Numbered from the stretch's first letter, positions 24,448-34,516 are shown. The stretch is 64,000 bases of DNA from an archaeon (GCA_024276695.1 JAJRWR010000014.1:1-64000); one strand, 5' to 3'. Numbers and translations: made by a program. Notes: generated from the sequence alone by a model not told the origin.

Positions 24448-24885
24448 CTATAATCTTATTGTAGGAAAAAATATTTTTTCAGATATTATTTCTTTTAATT
24501 GATTTACCAAATCCATAATTACACGAATTTGTTCTAATGTGATTTCTTTAAGACTTTGTATAGAATTATTGAGTTCTGAAATTTCTGTTTGTAATCTTGA
24601 TTTGTCATTTTTCAGAGAAGATATTTGGCTATGTAAATAACTATTTTGTTGTTTTAGCTTATCATTTTCTTGAGTTAATCGTTTCACTTTTTCTGAATCA
24701 GATTCTTTTGGAAAAGGGTCTGGGACAGGTTCAGGATCTGGCATTCTAATTGGTTCTGGAGAAGGACTGGGTTCAGGAATTTGTGGTGGTTCTGGTTCCT
24801 GTTCTGTTTCGAATGCCAATGTAATTTGTAAAAAACTCACAGATGTAAGTAGGGCAATCATGCTAAAAATAAAAACAGATTTCAT
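24448..24885 (-). CDS. Secreted proline-rich and coiled-coil protein
   Basis: 145 residues: signal peptide (SMIALLTSVSFLQITLAFE), then a Pro/Glu/Ser/Asp-rich stalk with repeated PEP and PDP elements (about 27-60), and then a leucine-zipper coiled coil (KVKRLTQENDKLKQQNSYLH and on). This is an extended stalk carrying an oligomerising rod, likely on the cell surface. No partner is evident. Confidence 0.7.
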   Translation of the reverse strand: MKSVFIFSMIALLTSVSFLQITLAFETEQEPEPPQIPEPSPSPEPIRMPDPEPVPDPFPKESDSEKVKRLTQENDKLKQQNSYLHSQISSLKNDKSRLQTEISELNNSIQSLKEITLEQIRVIMDLVNQLKEIISEKIFFPTIRL

Positions 24886-24959
24886 CTTAAAATCTCACAA
24901 AAACCTTACGGCAGTTTTGTATATGAATATAATTACTAATTTCTAAGAATAAAAAAGGG

Positions 24960-25178
24960 TCACTTGTAGAAATCAGGCTCTTGATCTCTTTTTTGTTTTG
25001 GAAGATCTTCCATTACAGCTTGAACCACTTCGTTGTGATTATATGTCAAATGTCTAAGAAACTTTGCTGATTCATCTGCTCTAGTTTTTTCATCTGCAAA
25101 TAACATTTCAGGACTACTTAATCCGGTCATCATTTCATTGCATTCTTTACAAGGTTCAAAGTCAAGATATAGTTTCAT
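24960..25178 (-). CDS. Small conserved protein with CxxC and paired His
   Basis: 72 residues: CKEC near residue 10 and HLTYNHNE near residue 43 could form a CCHH metal site. It lies 34 nt downstream of the Cdc48 gene's stop? No: Cdc48 is transcribed toward it and ends at 25213, so this gene follows Cdc48 by about 34 nt on the same strand and may share its transcript. Function unknown. Confidence 0.65.
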   Translation of the reverse strand: MKLYLDFEPCKECNEMMTGLSSPEMLFADEKTRADESAKFLRHLTYNHNEVVQAVMEDLPKQKRDQEPDFYK

Positions 25179-25212
25179 GATTTTTCATCATTTTCTTAGT
25201 ATTTAGACTATT

Positions 25213-27348
25213 TTATGGATTAAGGATGGGAGCCTCTTTCTTTTGAGGCTTTACCTTATCCACAGCGTCAATCAGATCTTGTTGGGTAATCTTGATCTCC
25301 TTTACATTCTTTGATTTGCCTGAAACATATCTCTTCAAAGCTGTTATAGCTGCTCTGTTTGCTACTGCTGCAATCTCAGCACCACTAAAATTATCAGTCA
25401 ACTTTACAATTTCTGATATTTTCACATCACTTGCAAGAGGTTTTTTCTTTGTATGAATCTCAAAGATATGCAATCTTCCTTTTTCATCAGGATTTGGAAC
25501 TTTGATGATTCTATCGAATCTGCCTGGTCTAAGAAGGGCTTCATCTACAATGTCTAATCGGTTTGTTGCACCAATTATCAACACATTGTTTAGTTCTTCT
25601 AATCCATCAATTTCTGTTAGGATTTGAGACACTACATTTTCTGTAACATGTGAATTAGAGCTTCCGCTTCCTCTTTTTGGAACAAGTGCATCAATTTCAT
25701 CTAAGAATATGATGCATGGAGCTGCCTGTCTTGCCTTTCTGAAGATTTCTCTTACTCCTTTTTCAGATTCTCCTACCCATTTTGAGAGTAATTCAGGACC
25801 CTTGATGCTGATAAAATTAGACTCTGTCATTTTTGCAAGAGCCTTTGCTATCAGTGTCTTACCGGTTCCTGGAGGACCATGGAGTAGAATTCCTTTTGGT
25901 GAATCTACATTGACATAATCATATGCGTCTTTGTATTTGATTGGCCATTCAACAGCTTCTTTGAGTTCTTCTTTTAGATCATCTAATCCACCAACATCAT
26001 CCCAACTTACATTTGGAACTTGGACTTGAACTTCTCTGAGTGCACTAGGACTTACTTCCTTTAGTGCGTCTCTAAAATCATCACTGGTGATTTGGATCTT
26101 TTCAAGTATCTCTGATGAAATTTTTTCTTCATCATAGTCAATCTCAGGAAGAATTCTACGAAGGGATTTCATTGCAGCTTCTTTAGATAATACTTCTAAA
26201 TCTGCTCCGACAAATCCATGTGTAGTTTTTGAGATTTGTTTTAGATCTACTTTTTCATCAATTGGCATACCACGTGTATGAATTGAAAGAATATCGAATC
26301 GTCCTTCATCGTCAGGGATTCCAATTTCAATTTCTCTGTCAAATCTTCCTGGTCTTCTAAGTGCAGGATCAATTGAATCGGGTCTATTTGTTGCTGCAAT
26401 TACTACAACTTTACCTCTAGACTTCATACCATCCATTAGGGTTAGTAATTGTGAAACAATTCTTTTCTCTAGTTCACCAGAGACTTCATCTCTTTTTGGA
26501 GCAATAGAATCAATCTCATCGATGAAAATTATGCTAGGAGCATTTTCTTCAGCCTGAGTAAAGATTTCTCTAATTCTCTCTTCACTTTCGCCATAATGTT
26601 TACCCATTATTTCAGGACCGCTTAATGAGATAAAGTGAACATTTGTTTCTCCAGCTACTGCCTTTGCTAGTAGCGTCTTACCGGTTCCTGGAGGACCATA
26701 CAAAAGTACGCCTTTTGGTGCTTCTACGCCTATTTTGTCAAATAATTCAGGGTGTCTCATTGGTAATTCGACCATTTCGCGAATTTTTTGAACTTCATTT
26801 TTTAGGCCTCCAAGCTCATCATATGTTATTCTTGGTACGGATGAATCAACTGCTTTGGTCATTGCTCCAATCTTGAATATTGTGTTTTCTGTTACTAAAA
26901 CAGGTTTTGATGGTTTAGTACTTGTCACAATAAATTGAACTCTACCACCCATCTGTGTATTAAGAGAAATTGAATCTCCTGTTGTAAATACATGATTAAG
27001 ATAGTTGTAAATCATATATTCTTGCAATCCTTCTGCAGCAATTTTTTCAGTTGGAGACAAAACAATCTGTTCAGCATTTACAGCTTCTACTGATTTTAGT
27101 GAAATTTTATCACCAATTCCAGCTCCAATATTTTGTCTTGTCATACCATCTATTTTGATAATACCTGAACCATATTCTTCAGGTACTCCGGGCCAAAGTT
27201 TTACATGTGTTTTTTTATTGTATGTCAGTTCTAGTATTTGTCCAGTATTCCATTTTTGATCCTCAATAATTTTAGGATCAATTATAGCTCTACCTCTTCC
27301 AATATGTTGTTGTGGGCTTTCTTCTATTTTTAAAATTATTTCACTCAT
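25213..27348 (-). CDS. cdc48: Cdc48/VAT-type AAA+ unfoldase
   Basis: Hexameric ATPase that unfolds proteins for the proteasome and other partners. The 711-residue protein has an N-domain (double-psi barrel, 1-180), a D1 ATPase with [17 protein letters not shown] and [14 protein letters not shown], and a D2 ATPase with [16 protein letters not shown] and [15 protein letters not shown]. Both modules keep Walker A, Walker B and the NR arginine-finger stretch ([20 protein letters not shown] and the D2 equivalent). The HbYX proteasome-docking motif typical of archaeal Cdc48 is not seen; the tail ends EAPILNP. An Hsp20 gene lies 27 nt upstream on the same strand. Confidence 0.94.
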   Translation of the reverse strand: MSEIILKIEESPQQHIGRGRAIIDPKIIEDQKWNTGQILELTYNKKTHVKLWPGVPEEYGSGIIKIDGMTRQNIGAGIGDKISLKSVEAVNAEQIVLSPTEKIAAEGLQEYMIYNYLNHVFTTGDSISLNTQMGGRVQFIVTSTKPSKPVLVTENTIFKIGAMTKAVDSSVPRITYDELGGLKNEVQKIREMVELPMRHPELFDKIGVEAPKGVLLYGPPGTGKTLLAKAVAGETNVHFISLSGPEIMGKHYGESEERIREIFTQAEENAPSIIFIDEIDSIAPKRDEVSGELEKRIVSQLLTLMDGMKSRGKVVVIAATNRPDSIDPALRRPGRFDREIEIGIPDDEGRFDILSIHTRGMPIDEKVDLKQISKTTHGFVGADLEVLSKEAAMKSLRRILPEIDYDEEKISSEILEKIQITSDDFRDALKEVSPSALREVQVQVPNVSWDDVGGLDDLKEELKEAVEWPIKYKDAYDYVNVDSPKGILLHGPPGTGKTLIAKALAKMTESNFISIKGPELLSKWVGESEKGVREIFRKARQAAPCIIFLDEIDALVPKRGSGSSNSHVTENVVSQILTEIDGLEELNNVLIIGATNRLDIVDEALLRPGRFDRIIKVPNPDEKGRLHIFEIHTKKKPLASDVKISEIVKLTDNFSGAEIAAVANRAAITALKRYVSGKSKNVKEIKITQQDLIDAVDKVKPQKKEAPILNP

Positions 27349-27375
27349 ATCATTACCTCAAAAATAAAGAGGGGT

Positions 27376-27876
27376 TTATTCAACCTCCACTGTTTTGCTT
27401 TTTGGTTTTTGTTCTTCAACTAACTTAAAGACGATTTCCAAAACTCCGTTTTTGTAAGTAGCCTTTGCAGAGTTTTCATCAACTTTATGTTGAACAGGAA
27501 CTTTAACATGATATTTTTTATTATCATGTTCTGCTGAAAGATCAACCGTATTATTTTCAACAACAATTTTGACATCAGACTTTTCTACTCCTGGCATCTC
27601 AGCTATGAGTTTTGCTACTTTTTCTTTTTCGTCGACAATTGTGTCAACAAGTGGTTCTCGTGCATCCGAAGTTTGTGGAAGGCCTGGTTTGATATTTCCA
27701 TATTAGTTTACAACAGGTTTTCCATCAGGACCAACGGTCATTGTATAACCGTAAAAGAATGGACCTGATTCAGAACCATTTCCCTTGAATTCCTTAAAAA
27801 CGTCATCTATATCAAAAAAAGAGTTTGACATTTTTTTGAAGATTCTATCAAATTCACTATCAAAGAAGTTTGTCAT
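27376..27876 (-). pseudogene. hsp20: Small heat-shock protein (Hsp20) broken by an in-frame stop
   Basis: An Hsp20-family holdase: the 3' part holds the alpha-crystallin domain (PGVEKSDVKIVVENNTVDLSA, and GVLEIVFK with the I/V-x-I/V-like tail). The frame runs without gaps from ATG 27874-27876 (MTNFFDSEFDRIFKKM) for 166 codons, interrupted only by TAA at 27703-27705. Around it the protein reads GPDGKPVVN, then stop, then YGNIKPGLP; thaumarchaeal Hsp20s often have a Glu- or Gln-type codon there, and GAA or CAA to TAA is one base. The 74-residue 3' ORF alone would lack the N-terminal oligomerisation region. Upstream of cdc48, a fitting proteostasis neighbour. Confidence 0.75.
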
Positions 27877-27951
27877 ATTTATCTACTTAATGTAATACAT
27901 ATGACATTATATAAAGATTATTGATAAAAATTTGATTTCTTACATAATCCT

Positions 27952-27959
27952 CTTATAAC
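27952..27959 (+). promoter_or_regulatory. TATA box of the ACT-domain gene
   Basis: CTTATAAC is centred about 25 nt before ATG 27981. A TTTATATAA element around 27905-27914 on the minus strand serves the divergent hsp20. Confidence 0.45.
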
Positions 27960-27980
27960 TGACATGATATAATAGTTTTA

Positions 27981-28646
27981 ATGAGGACTACAAATGTATC
28001 CATACCTGAACTAGTAAGAGAGATCATTACTAGAAATCGACCAGTATATGATTGTATGAAAATGGATTTGATTAACTATACAGCTTTGGCAGTAAAGATT
28101 CAACCAGAGATTGAAAAAATTCTAGGAAACTCTGTTAATCTCAATACTGTAGTTGTTGCAATTAAGAGATTTGCTGATTCATTTGAAATTAAAGAGGAAG
28201 TCAAAGAAGAATCAGTTTTGAAAAATGCAAGATTGTCATTAACTGATGGCATAATGGATGTCAAATTTTCTGTAAAGGATTCAAACGAAATGGATCCCAT
28301 GGTAATTTTAGACAAATTCTCTAAGGTAACTAACAACTATGATTTTTTTAGATTGTCTGATTCCTTTAGATTTTTGGCTGAAGATATGGATGATATTAGA
28401 CAGATTTTCAGCAATATTCCAGAAAATGAGGATATGTTTAGTACTGGCCTTGCAAAAATTAGAATTTCAATTCCAAACTCTCAAAATCAATCAGATGTAG
28501 TATCTTATGTTGCTGAAGTTTTGCATGCAAATGGAGTAGAATTAGTTAATGCATTTTTCAGTCAGGATAACATCACAATTATTCTAAATGAAAGGGATTC
28601 ATCCAGAGCCTATGAGATTTTACATTCTGATATTATGAGAACCTGA
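27981..28646 (+). CDS. ACT-domain protein, possible regulator
   Basis: 221 residues. The N-terminal part looks like a helical module (IPELVREIITRNRPVYDCMKMDLINYTALA). The C terminus (about 150-221: GLAKIRISIPNSQNQSDVVSYVAEVLHANGVELVNAFFSQDNITIILNE, abbreviated) has the beta-alpha-beta pattern of an ACT-like ligand-binding domain. Thaumarchaea have several such proteins, probably amino acid sensors. No catalytic domain is attached. Confidence 0.7.
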   Translation: MRTTNVSIPELVREIITRNRPVYDCMKMDLINYTALAVKIQPEIEKILGNSVNLNTVVVAIKRFADSFEIKEEVKEESVLKNARLSLTDGIMDVKFSVKDSNEMDPMVILDKFSKVTNNYDFFRLSDSFRFLAEDMDDIRQIFSNIPENEDMFSTGLAKIRISIPNSQNQSDVVSYVAEVLHANGVELVNAFFSQDNITIILNERDSSRAYEILHSDIMRT

Positions 28647-28699
28647 GCACAGTAGTGAATTTATTGAAAATTATCTTATAGCATATATTCACCCAATTT

Positions 28700-30073
28700 G
28701 TGGAAAGGGCACGATTGGCAAGAAATAAGAAAAAAATTGTGATTTTAGGGGGAGGATTTGCAGGGGTAGAATGTGCCAGACAGTTAGAATCAGAATTTGG
28801 GGATGATCCTGAAACTGAACTAGTAATGATTAGTGAAGATAATTTTCTATTATTTACACCAATGCTACCACAAGTAGCCTCTGGAATGATTGAAACTAGA
28901 CATATTGTTTTGCCAATTAGAACCGTTTGTAAAAAAACAAAATTCTATGAGGGCAGAATCAAAAATGTAGATCCTTATGGAAAAATTGTAACATTGTGGG
29001 GATCAGGAGAGAAAAGAGGAATTTCAATACATTATGATTTTCTAGTTGTTGCACTTGGCAGTGAAACTAACTTTTTTGGAATGGCTGATGTTGAAAAGAA
29101 TGCATACACCATGAAGACACTCAATGATGCTGTTTTGTTAAGAAATAGAGTTATTGATATGCTTGAACAAGCAGAAAATGAAACTAATCCAATACTTAGA
29201 AAAAGTTTTTTGAATTTTGTTGTTGTAGGAGGAGGATTTGCAGGTATTGAAACTGCAGGAGAATTAATGGATCTTCTTTTGGATGCAAGAAAATATTATC
29301 CTACAATTCACAAAGAAGATCTCAAAGTTATTGTGTTAGAAGCTTTAGGGATGATTTTACCTGGATTTAATCAAAAACTAGCTGATTTTGCAAAAGATAA
29401 GATGGTAGAGAGGGGAATTGACATCAGATTAAAAACAGCAGTTACTAGTTTTGATGGAAATGAAGTTACTACTAAATCACTAGATGAAAACCCAAAAGAC
29501 TCAGTCGATACATCTGAAATATATTCAATAATTACAAAAACTTTGATTTGGACTGCGGGAATTACACCAGTTAATACAATTAAGAGATCTATGTTCAAAA
29601 CTGAAAAAGGAAAAGTAATTGTGAATGATTACCTTGAAGTTTCAGATTTTCCAGGAGTATTTGCAATTGGAGATTGTGCATTACATATAGATCCTAAAAC
29701 AGAAAGGCCATTACCACCAACTGCACAAATTGCAGAAGCTCAGGCAAAGATTGCGGCTAAAAATTTAATATCGTTAATTAAAAATTCTAAAAAAGAAAAA
29801 TTTGTCTATCATTCCAAGGGACAAATGGCAATTATTGGAAAAAGATCAGGAATTGCTACATTTTTGGGAATAAATATCTCAGGATTTTGGGCTTGGTTAA
29901 TTTGGAGAAACGTATACCTCTCAAAAATTACAACCTTTGATAAAAAAACTCGTGTATTTCTTGATTGGATGATAGATTTGTTCTTTGATAGAGATATCTC
30001 TAGACTGAAATTAATGAAACGTGAAACTGAGAAAGAATACAAGCTACTCGATGAAGTAGATGATGTTTGGTAA
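28700..30073 (+). CDS. ndh: Type II NADH dehydrogenase (NDH-2-like)
   Basis: Single-subunit flavoenzyme passing electrons from NADH to quinone. The 457-residue protein has two dinucleotide folds: FAD motif VILGGGFAGVECAR (about 15-29) and NAD motif VVVGGGFAGIETAGE (about 173-187). The late ATP-free FAD loop is GVFAIGDCALHIDP with TAQIAEAQAKIAAKN. A hydrophobic C-terminal stretch (GFWAWLIWRNVYL) probably anchors it to the membrane face. Start is GTG. Proton translocation is not expected from this type. Confidence 0.88.
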   Translation: MERARLARNKKKIVILGGGFAGVECARQLESEFGDDPETELVMISEDNFLLFTPMLPQVASGMIETRHIVLPIRTVCKKTKFYEGRIKNVDPYGKIVTLWGSGEKRGISIHYDFLVVALGSETNFFGMADVEKNAYTMKTLNDAVLLRNRVIDMLEQAENETNPILRKSFLNFVVVGGGFAGIETAGELMDLLLDARKYYPTIHKEDLKVIVLEALGMILPGFNQKLADFAKDKMVERGIDIRLKTAVTSFDGNEVTTKSLDENPKDSVDTSEIYSIITKTLIWTAGITPVNTIKRSMFKTEKGKVIVNDYLEVSDFPGVFAIGDCALHIDPKTERPLPPTAQIAEAQAKIAAKNLISLIKNSKKEKFVYHSKGQMAIIGKRSGIATFLGINISGFWAWLIWRNVYLSKITTFDKKTRVFLDWMIDLFFDRDISRLKLMKRETEKEYKLLDEVDDVW

Positions 30074-30086
30074 AAAAGAGAATAAT

Positions 30087-31634
30087 CTATTTTTTAATTT
30101 TGTAGATAATTATTGCAGGTGCTGCAAAATACATTCCAACATTCATTAAAATAATTCCAATTCCATAAGACAGCATTTCTGTTTCAGAGTCAATATCTGC
30201 ATAATTTAGAATTGATAATGTGGACAACATTGGGGTAATTGAGAGTTTTACAAATTCTTTGAAAAGAGGACTTTCACGTTCTAAATCAGCAATTGTAGGT
30301 GAAAATGAATAATAGAATTGATTAAATCCACTCATGAAAGCAGTTCCTGATTCTGTTGATAAAATAATATTATCTCTAATTTCTCGGAGTTGTTGTACTT
30401 GGGGAGCAAGTTCTGAGCCAAAGGTTGCAGTTGCTATTAGACATCCACCTCCTTCTTCAGTTGATGTTTCATTCATTGTCTCATCGTTTGAGGCGTCTTC
30501 TGATAATATTTTAAAGGAATCTATTGTTTCTTCAAATCTTGGAAGTTGGGATTCAAAATCATTTAATTCGTTACTATATGCAAGAGAATAAAATTTTTCA
30601 GTATCATAAATCATAATCTCCTTGAATTGTACCTCAAAACTTTCTCCATTGGATAAAAAGTCTGCTTGTGCATTTATCACATATGCATCATATCCATTAA
30701 TGACCATTTTTTCTTGTGAAATAATTTTTAGATTTCCTGCATCAACTGCGGGATTGATTAATTCAATTTTTTCAGAAATTATCTCATCTAGAGTTCTTTG
30801 ACCGGTTTCTTGTACTGTTAGTGATATTACAGGATTCATTACTCCTGTTTTAGGTCCAACTGCAACTACATCAGGAGCATTTGCTTCTGTTTTATCTGGA
30901 GTTTGTAATAGCCACCCTTCAGGTACACTGAATCCTACATCAAGCTCAACACTTTCATATTTTTGATTACCAGTTGAAGGAGTTATGATTGATTCAGTGC
31001 GTTCTGGTTCTGGTAATTCAAGAATATTTGATACTTCATAACGATTAATTATTGAAACTTTTGTAATTTTTACTTGCTCAGGATCTTGTGGTCTATCTTG
31101 AGAAACAGTTTCTACTGATGCAATTTTATCTAATGTTTCAAAACTTTCTTCAGTTACAATTCTACCAAATACAGTATATTGTTCATCCAGAAAATTAGAA
31201 TCAGCATGAACAATAAAAAATTGTGAGCCAGCACTGTCAGGATCAGCTGATCTTGCCATGGAAATTATTCCACGATTGTGTTTGATCGTGTTAAATTCAG
31301 CATCCACACTTGTGTTTGGACCACCAGTTCCCCAGGTATTTGGATCACCGTCAATTGTGTTAGGATCTCCACCTTGGATCATAAATCCTGGAATGATTCT
31401 ATGGAAAAGAGTGCCATCATAAAATCCAGATTCAGTTAGTTTGATAAAATTATCAACATGATTTGGGGCATCATCTGGGAAAAATTCAATTATAATTGTT
31501 CCAAGATTTGTTTCCAGTACTGCTACTTTATCATCAAATTGAGCAAATACATTGTTTCCAAAACTTACCAAAAGAATTGAGACAGAGAAAATTAAGAGTA
31601 TTTTATTCAATAATTTTTTTCCGTCAAATCTCAC
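30087..31634 (-). CDS. Secreted cyclophilin with PsbP-like region and CFI-box C terminus
   Basis: 515 residues in several parts: signal peptide (ILLIFSVSILLVSFGNNVFA), cyclophilin-type peptidyl-prolyl isomerase domain about 33-195 (FHRIIPGFMIQGGDPN, RSADPDSAGSQFFI), a PsbP/DUF-like middle region to about 375, and a C-terminal CFI-box-like region with GGGCLIATATFGSELAPQ (about 398-415). One or two membrane helices follow at the end. CFI-box domains are C-terminal and of unknown role; they often carry Cys at this site. The likely job is proline isomerisation on exported proteins at the membrane. The middle region is unassigned. Confidence 0.78.
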   Translation of the reverse strand: MRFDGKKLLNKILLIFSVSILLVSFGNNVFAQFDDKVAVLETNLGTIIIEFFPDDAPNHVDNFIKLTESGFYDGTLFHRIIPGFMIQGGDPNTIDGDPNTWGTGGPNTSVDAEFNTIKHNRGIISMARSADPDSAGSQFFIVHADSNFLDEQYTVFGRIVTEESFETLDKIASVETVSQDRPQDPEQVKITKVSIINRYEVSNILELPEPERTESIITPSTGNQKYESVELDVGFSVPEGWLLQTPDKTEANAPDVVAVGPKTGVMNPVISLTVQETGQRTLDEIISEKIELINPAVDAGNLKIISQEKMVINGYDAYVINAQADFLSNGESFEVQFKEIMIYDTEKFYSLAYSNELNDFESQLPRFEETIDSFKILSEDASNDETMNETSTEEGGGCLIATATFGSELAPQVQQLREIRDNIILSTESGTAFMSGFNQFYYSFSPTIADLERESPLFKEFVKLSITPMLSTLSILNYADIDSETEMLSYGIGIILMNVGMYFAAPAIIIYKIKK

Positions 31635-31684
31635 TTAAAAGCTAATAGTATTGATTTTTAACAAAGTCAAATAGATCAACAAAT

Positions 31685-32176
31685 ATGGAACCTGAAGAAA
31701 AGATTCAGGCACATTTAGTTTCAGTGTGGAGGGAATCTAAAAAATTCTTTTCAATTGGTGGAAAAGAAGGTATGTTGATATTAACTGACAAACATTTGAT
31801 GTTTATTCATAAGACAGAATCTAAAATGAATTGGTGGAAAGCCATTACTCAAAGACAAGTTGTGAATTTTATCAAATCAAAAAATACAATGATTCGTCAT
31901 GACGGATACAATGAAGAAGATTTGATGCATGATTGTGAAGATGATAGGAATATTGAATTAAGATTTGATGATATTTCCAGTATTAGTTATACAGAAAAAG
32001 ATTGGGGAAGTTCATTACAATTAGAATATCAAAAAGATGGAAAAGATGAGAAATTTCAGTATTCAATAGCCCAAGATTGGGTAAAATATCCTGCAAAAGA
32101 GCCTACAAAATACATGAAAGTGGATTGGAAGCCTTTTGTGCAATATATTAAAGACAGACAGAAATTTACGAAATAA
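31685..32176 (+). CDS. Hypothetical protein, possible PH-like fold
   Basis: 163 residues, cytoplasmic, rich in Lys, Asp and Trp. The start EEKIQAHLVSVWRESKKFFSIGGKEGMLILTDKHLMFI has the pattern of bacterial PH-like or GRAM-related domains (a phosphoinositide-binding fold), but the match is by eye. It precedes cbiE by 2 nt on the same strand. Confidence 0.6.
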   Translation: MEPEEKIQAHLVSVWRESKKFFSIGGKEGMLILTDKHLMFIHKTESKMNWWKAITQRQVVNFIKSKNTMIRHDGYNEEDLMHDCEDDRNIELRFDDISSISYTEKDWGSSLQLEYQKDGKDEKFQYSIAQDWVKYPAKEPTKYMKVDWKPFVQYIKDRQKFTK

Positions 32177-32178
32177 AA

Positions 32179-32892
32179 TTGAAAGTTTACGCTGTAGGTG
32201 TTGGACCTGGTTCTCCAAAATATGTAACAGGTATTGTAAAAGAGATTATTCAGAATTGTGATGTAATAATCGGTTACAAATACACTCTAAAAACAATTGA
32301 AGATTTGATTGTGGGAAAAGAAATCTATGAAATTACTATGAATGATCAAGAAGATTCTTATCAAAACATTCTTCCTAAATTAGGTGATAGAACGCTAGTG
32401 ATTCCATTTACTGGTGATGTGAATTTTTCAGAATCTGAAGTTGTAGATAGATTAATAGAAATTTTTGGTGAAGTTGAAGTTGTTCCAGGGATTAGTTCAA
32501 TTCAAGTTGCTGCATCAAGAGCAAAGGTTCCTCTTGATAAATCAAAAGTAATTACAATGCATGTAACAACGCCAATTGAAGATAAGAAATTGGAATTGCA
32601 AAAAGCATTGATTGATGGTTTTAGTGTAGTTTTGGTTCCCCGACCTTGGCCAAAACAACCAGACAAGCATTTCATGCCTTCTGAAATAGCTGTCTACCTC
32701 AGTGAACATAATTTTGATACTGAAAAGATGAAAGTGCATGTTTTCGAGGCAATAACTACTAAAAATGAAACAAGTTTCGAGGGTACAGTAAAAGATTTGG
32801 AAGGAAAAGAATTTTCTGATTTATCTGTGATGGTGTTCAATCAAGTTAATCTCGATTCATATATGAATTATAGATGGCAGTGGAAAAATTAG
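32179..32892 (+). CDS. cbiE: Cobalt-precorrin-7 C5-methyltransferase
   Basis: SAM-dependent methyltransferase of the cobalamin pathway. The 237-residue protein begins KVYAVGVGPGSPKYVT, the GxGPG motif of the tetrapyrrole methylase family. PGISSIQVAASRAKVPLDK in the middle matches the CbiE/CobL N-terminal domain; the C-terminal CbiT decarboxylase domain is absent, as in archaea with separate genes. Start is TTG, two bases after the preceding stop. Other cobalamin genes are not in the window, and cobalamin is needed by these ammonia oxidisers. Confidence 0.85.
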   Translation: MKVYAVGVGPGSPKYVTGIVKEIIQNCDVIIGYKYTLKTIEDLIVGKEIYEITMNDQEDSYQNILPKLGDRTLVIPFTGDVNFSESEVVDRLIEIFGEVEVVPGISSIQVAASRAKVPLDKSKVITMHVTTPIEDKKLELQKALIDGFSVVLVPRPWPKQPDKHFMPSEIAVYLSEHNFDTEKMKVHVFEAITTKNETSFEGTVKDLEGKEFSDLSVMVFNQVNLDSYMNYRWQWKN

Positions 32893-33815
32893 TTTCCTGA
32901 GTTTTGTCCTTCACCCAAAATCAAACTATCTGAAGCCGGAAATACATAGGCTATAATTTTCATCCATGGATAATCAGGATCATATAACCTGTAAAATCCT
33001 GCATCATCAAATGTTATCACAACTGATTTTCCTGGTTCAATAGTATCAGTTACAATTCTACCATCTGCTGTGAATGGATCATGTCGATCGCCATAATTTT
33101 CTTTTCCACTAAAAACAGTATGAGAAACAATGTCATTATTTACTATTGTTATAGAAGAACCTGGTTCAACTGAGATTCTATCCTGAGAAAAGTATCTCAA
33201 TCTAAAAGGATCACCTGAACTCTGTGTTGAAACTGTTTGATCTCTAACTGAACCTGCACCAATATAACTATCTACAATACCTTGTGAAAAAGATCCTTTG
33301 AGAATGTAAAGTGTAACATCATTTGATTCTTCAATTATTGTTGTATCAATTTTAGATAAAGTAGATAATTTTGTTGTGTAAATTATTTTGTAAGTTTCAT
33401 CAGACGTTGTAATTCTACCAGTAAAACCATAAACTGATGCATCCTTGCTTTCTTCAACTAGTCTTCCAAAAAAGCTAATTGAGGTATCAAAACCACTTGA
33501 ACTTTCAACTTCACCGTTTATTCGAATGTACTTTCCTTCACGCAAAAATTTACCTTCTAAATTAGAAATTAGAAATTCTTTGTCATTTAATGTGATAAAA
33601 CCGTCTTCTACAAGAAAGTTAATTGTACTTCTGCTCTGATCTTGAGAAGACAATCCTATATCAATTTCTGATATTTTGATGATTTCTTCGGTTACTGCAA
33701 AGCCAGAACCTTCTAAAAGAAATGCTTGATTTTCAGAAATCTCTGCAAATGATTCATTTACAAAATATCCTGATGAAACTACAAGTAAAGCTAATAATGT
33801 AAAGACTACCTTCAT
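32889..33815 (-). CDS. Secreted protein with a degenerate cupredoxin domain
   Basis: 308 residues. A signal peptide (VVFTLLALLVVSSGYFVNESFA) precedes a beta-rich region. The last 90 residues have a plastocyanin-like frame: GSSITIVNNDIVSHTVFSG with the first copper-ligand His, TIEPGKSVVITFDDAG, and GFYRLYDPDYPWMKI where active blue-copper proteins have YxCxxHPWM. The Cys and second His are replaced, so type 1 copper is unlikely. It may bind another metal or act as a structural relative of the many thaumarchaeal multicopper/cupredoxin proteins. Confidence 0.7.
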   Translation of the reverse strand: MKVVFTLLALLVVSSGYFVNESFAEISENQAFLLEGSGFAVTEEIIKISEIDIGLSSQDQSRSTINFLVEDGFITLNDKEFLISNLEGKFLREGKYIRINGEVESSSGFDTSISFFGRLVEESKDASVYGFTGRITTSDETYKIIYTTKLSTLSKIDTTIIEESNDVTLYILKGSFSQGIVDSYIGAGSVRDQTVSTQSSGDPFRLRYFSQDRISVEPGSSITIVNNDIVSHTVFSGKENYGDRHDPFTADGRIVTDTIEPGKSVVITFDDAGFYRLYDPDYPWMKIIAYVFPASDSLILGEGQNSGN

Positions 33816-33900
33816 GATTAAATTCTCATCTAATTTGGTTTATAATTTGCTACTAAATTATTTTAGACTGATTAGGCAAATCGATGGGTAATTAGAAAAA

Positions 33901-34440
33901 TTAGAATCCAGGCATGTCCATTAGTCCTTGCTCTTGAGCCATTTCTATCATGTAAAATTCAAGATATCCTCCAGTTAAAAGAAGACCTATAACAATTCCA
34001 ATTTCAATCATGGTTGGTTTGATGAATTGAGTTAGATTAATTTTTTTTACAATCGCTCTAATCAGAATAAAACTTCGAGATATTCCAAAAGAGTATGCAA
34101 TTAGTTCCATCAATCCAAATGGAGACATGAAAAGAATTGTGAGTGGTTGGATTTCTGCAATTTGAGGGGTAGTCAAAGCTATTGAAGCAAAGGCAAAACC
34201 TGTAGACCAAGCAGAGAAGAGTCCCCATGCAACACCAAATCCCGGAATAAACATTGGAAGGGTAATAGTCAGGTTATGGATAAATATTCCAAATGCGTCA
34301 ATGTCTAAAACAAGATCTTCAAATTCTGCCATAAAGGCTTCTGCCTCTTCTTCAGTGACAGAAGATAATGAACCAAGTTGAAATAAAGCTGCAAAAAGCC
34401 CTAAAAATACAAAGAATGTAATTATTCTAATTTTATTCAT
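33901..34440 (-). CDS. SpoIIM-like membrane protein
   Basis: 179 residues from ATG 34438-34440 (MNKIRIITFFVFLGLF); an in-frame ATG seven codons upstream is possible. Five or so hydrophobic segments, and the arrangement IFIHNLTITLPMFIPGFGVAWGLFSAWSTG then FMSPFGLMELIAYSFGISRSF resemble the SpoIIM/DUF95 family (IHNL...PFGxxE...). Function in archaea is unknown; members may bind membranes or partner with transport systems. Confidence 0.75.
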   Translation of the reverse strand: MNKIRIITFFVFLGLFAALFQLGSLSSVTEEEAEAFMAEFEDLVLDIDAFGIFIHNLTITLPMFIPGFGVAWGLFSAWSTGFAFASIALTTPQIAEIQPLTILFMSPFGLMELIAYSFGISRSFILIRAIVKKINLTQFIKPTMIEIGIVIGLLLTGGYLEFYMIEMAQEQGLMDMPGF

Positions 34441-34516
34441 ATATCCATATTCTATGAACAATATTTGAGGGTTAGTGTAGGCACAGATTTAATTAAACCA
34501 GATTGTACTTTTTGAT

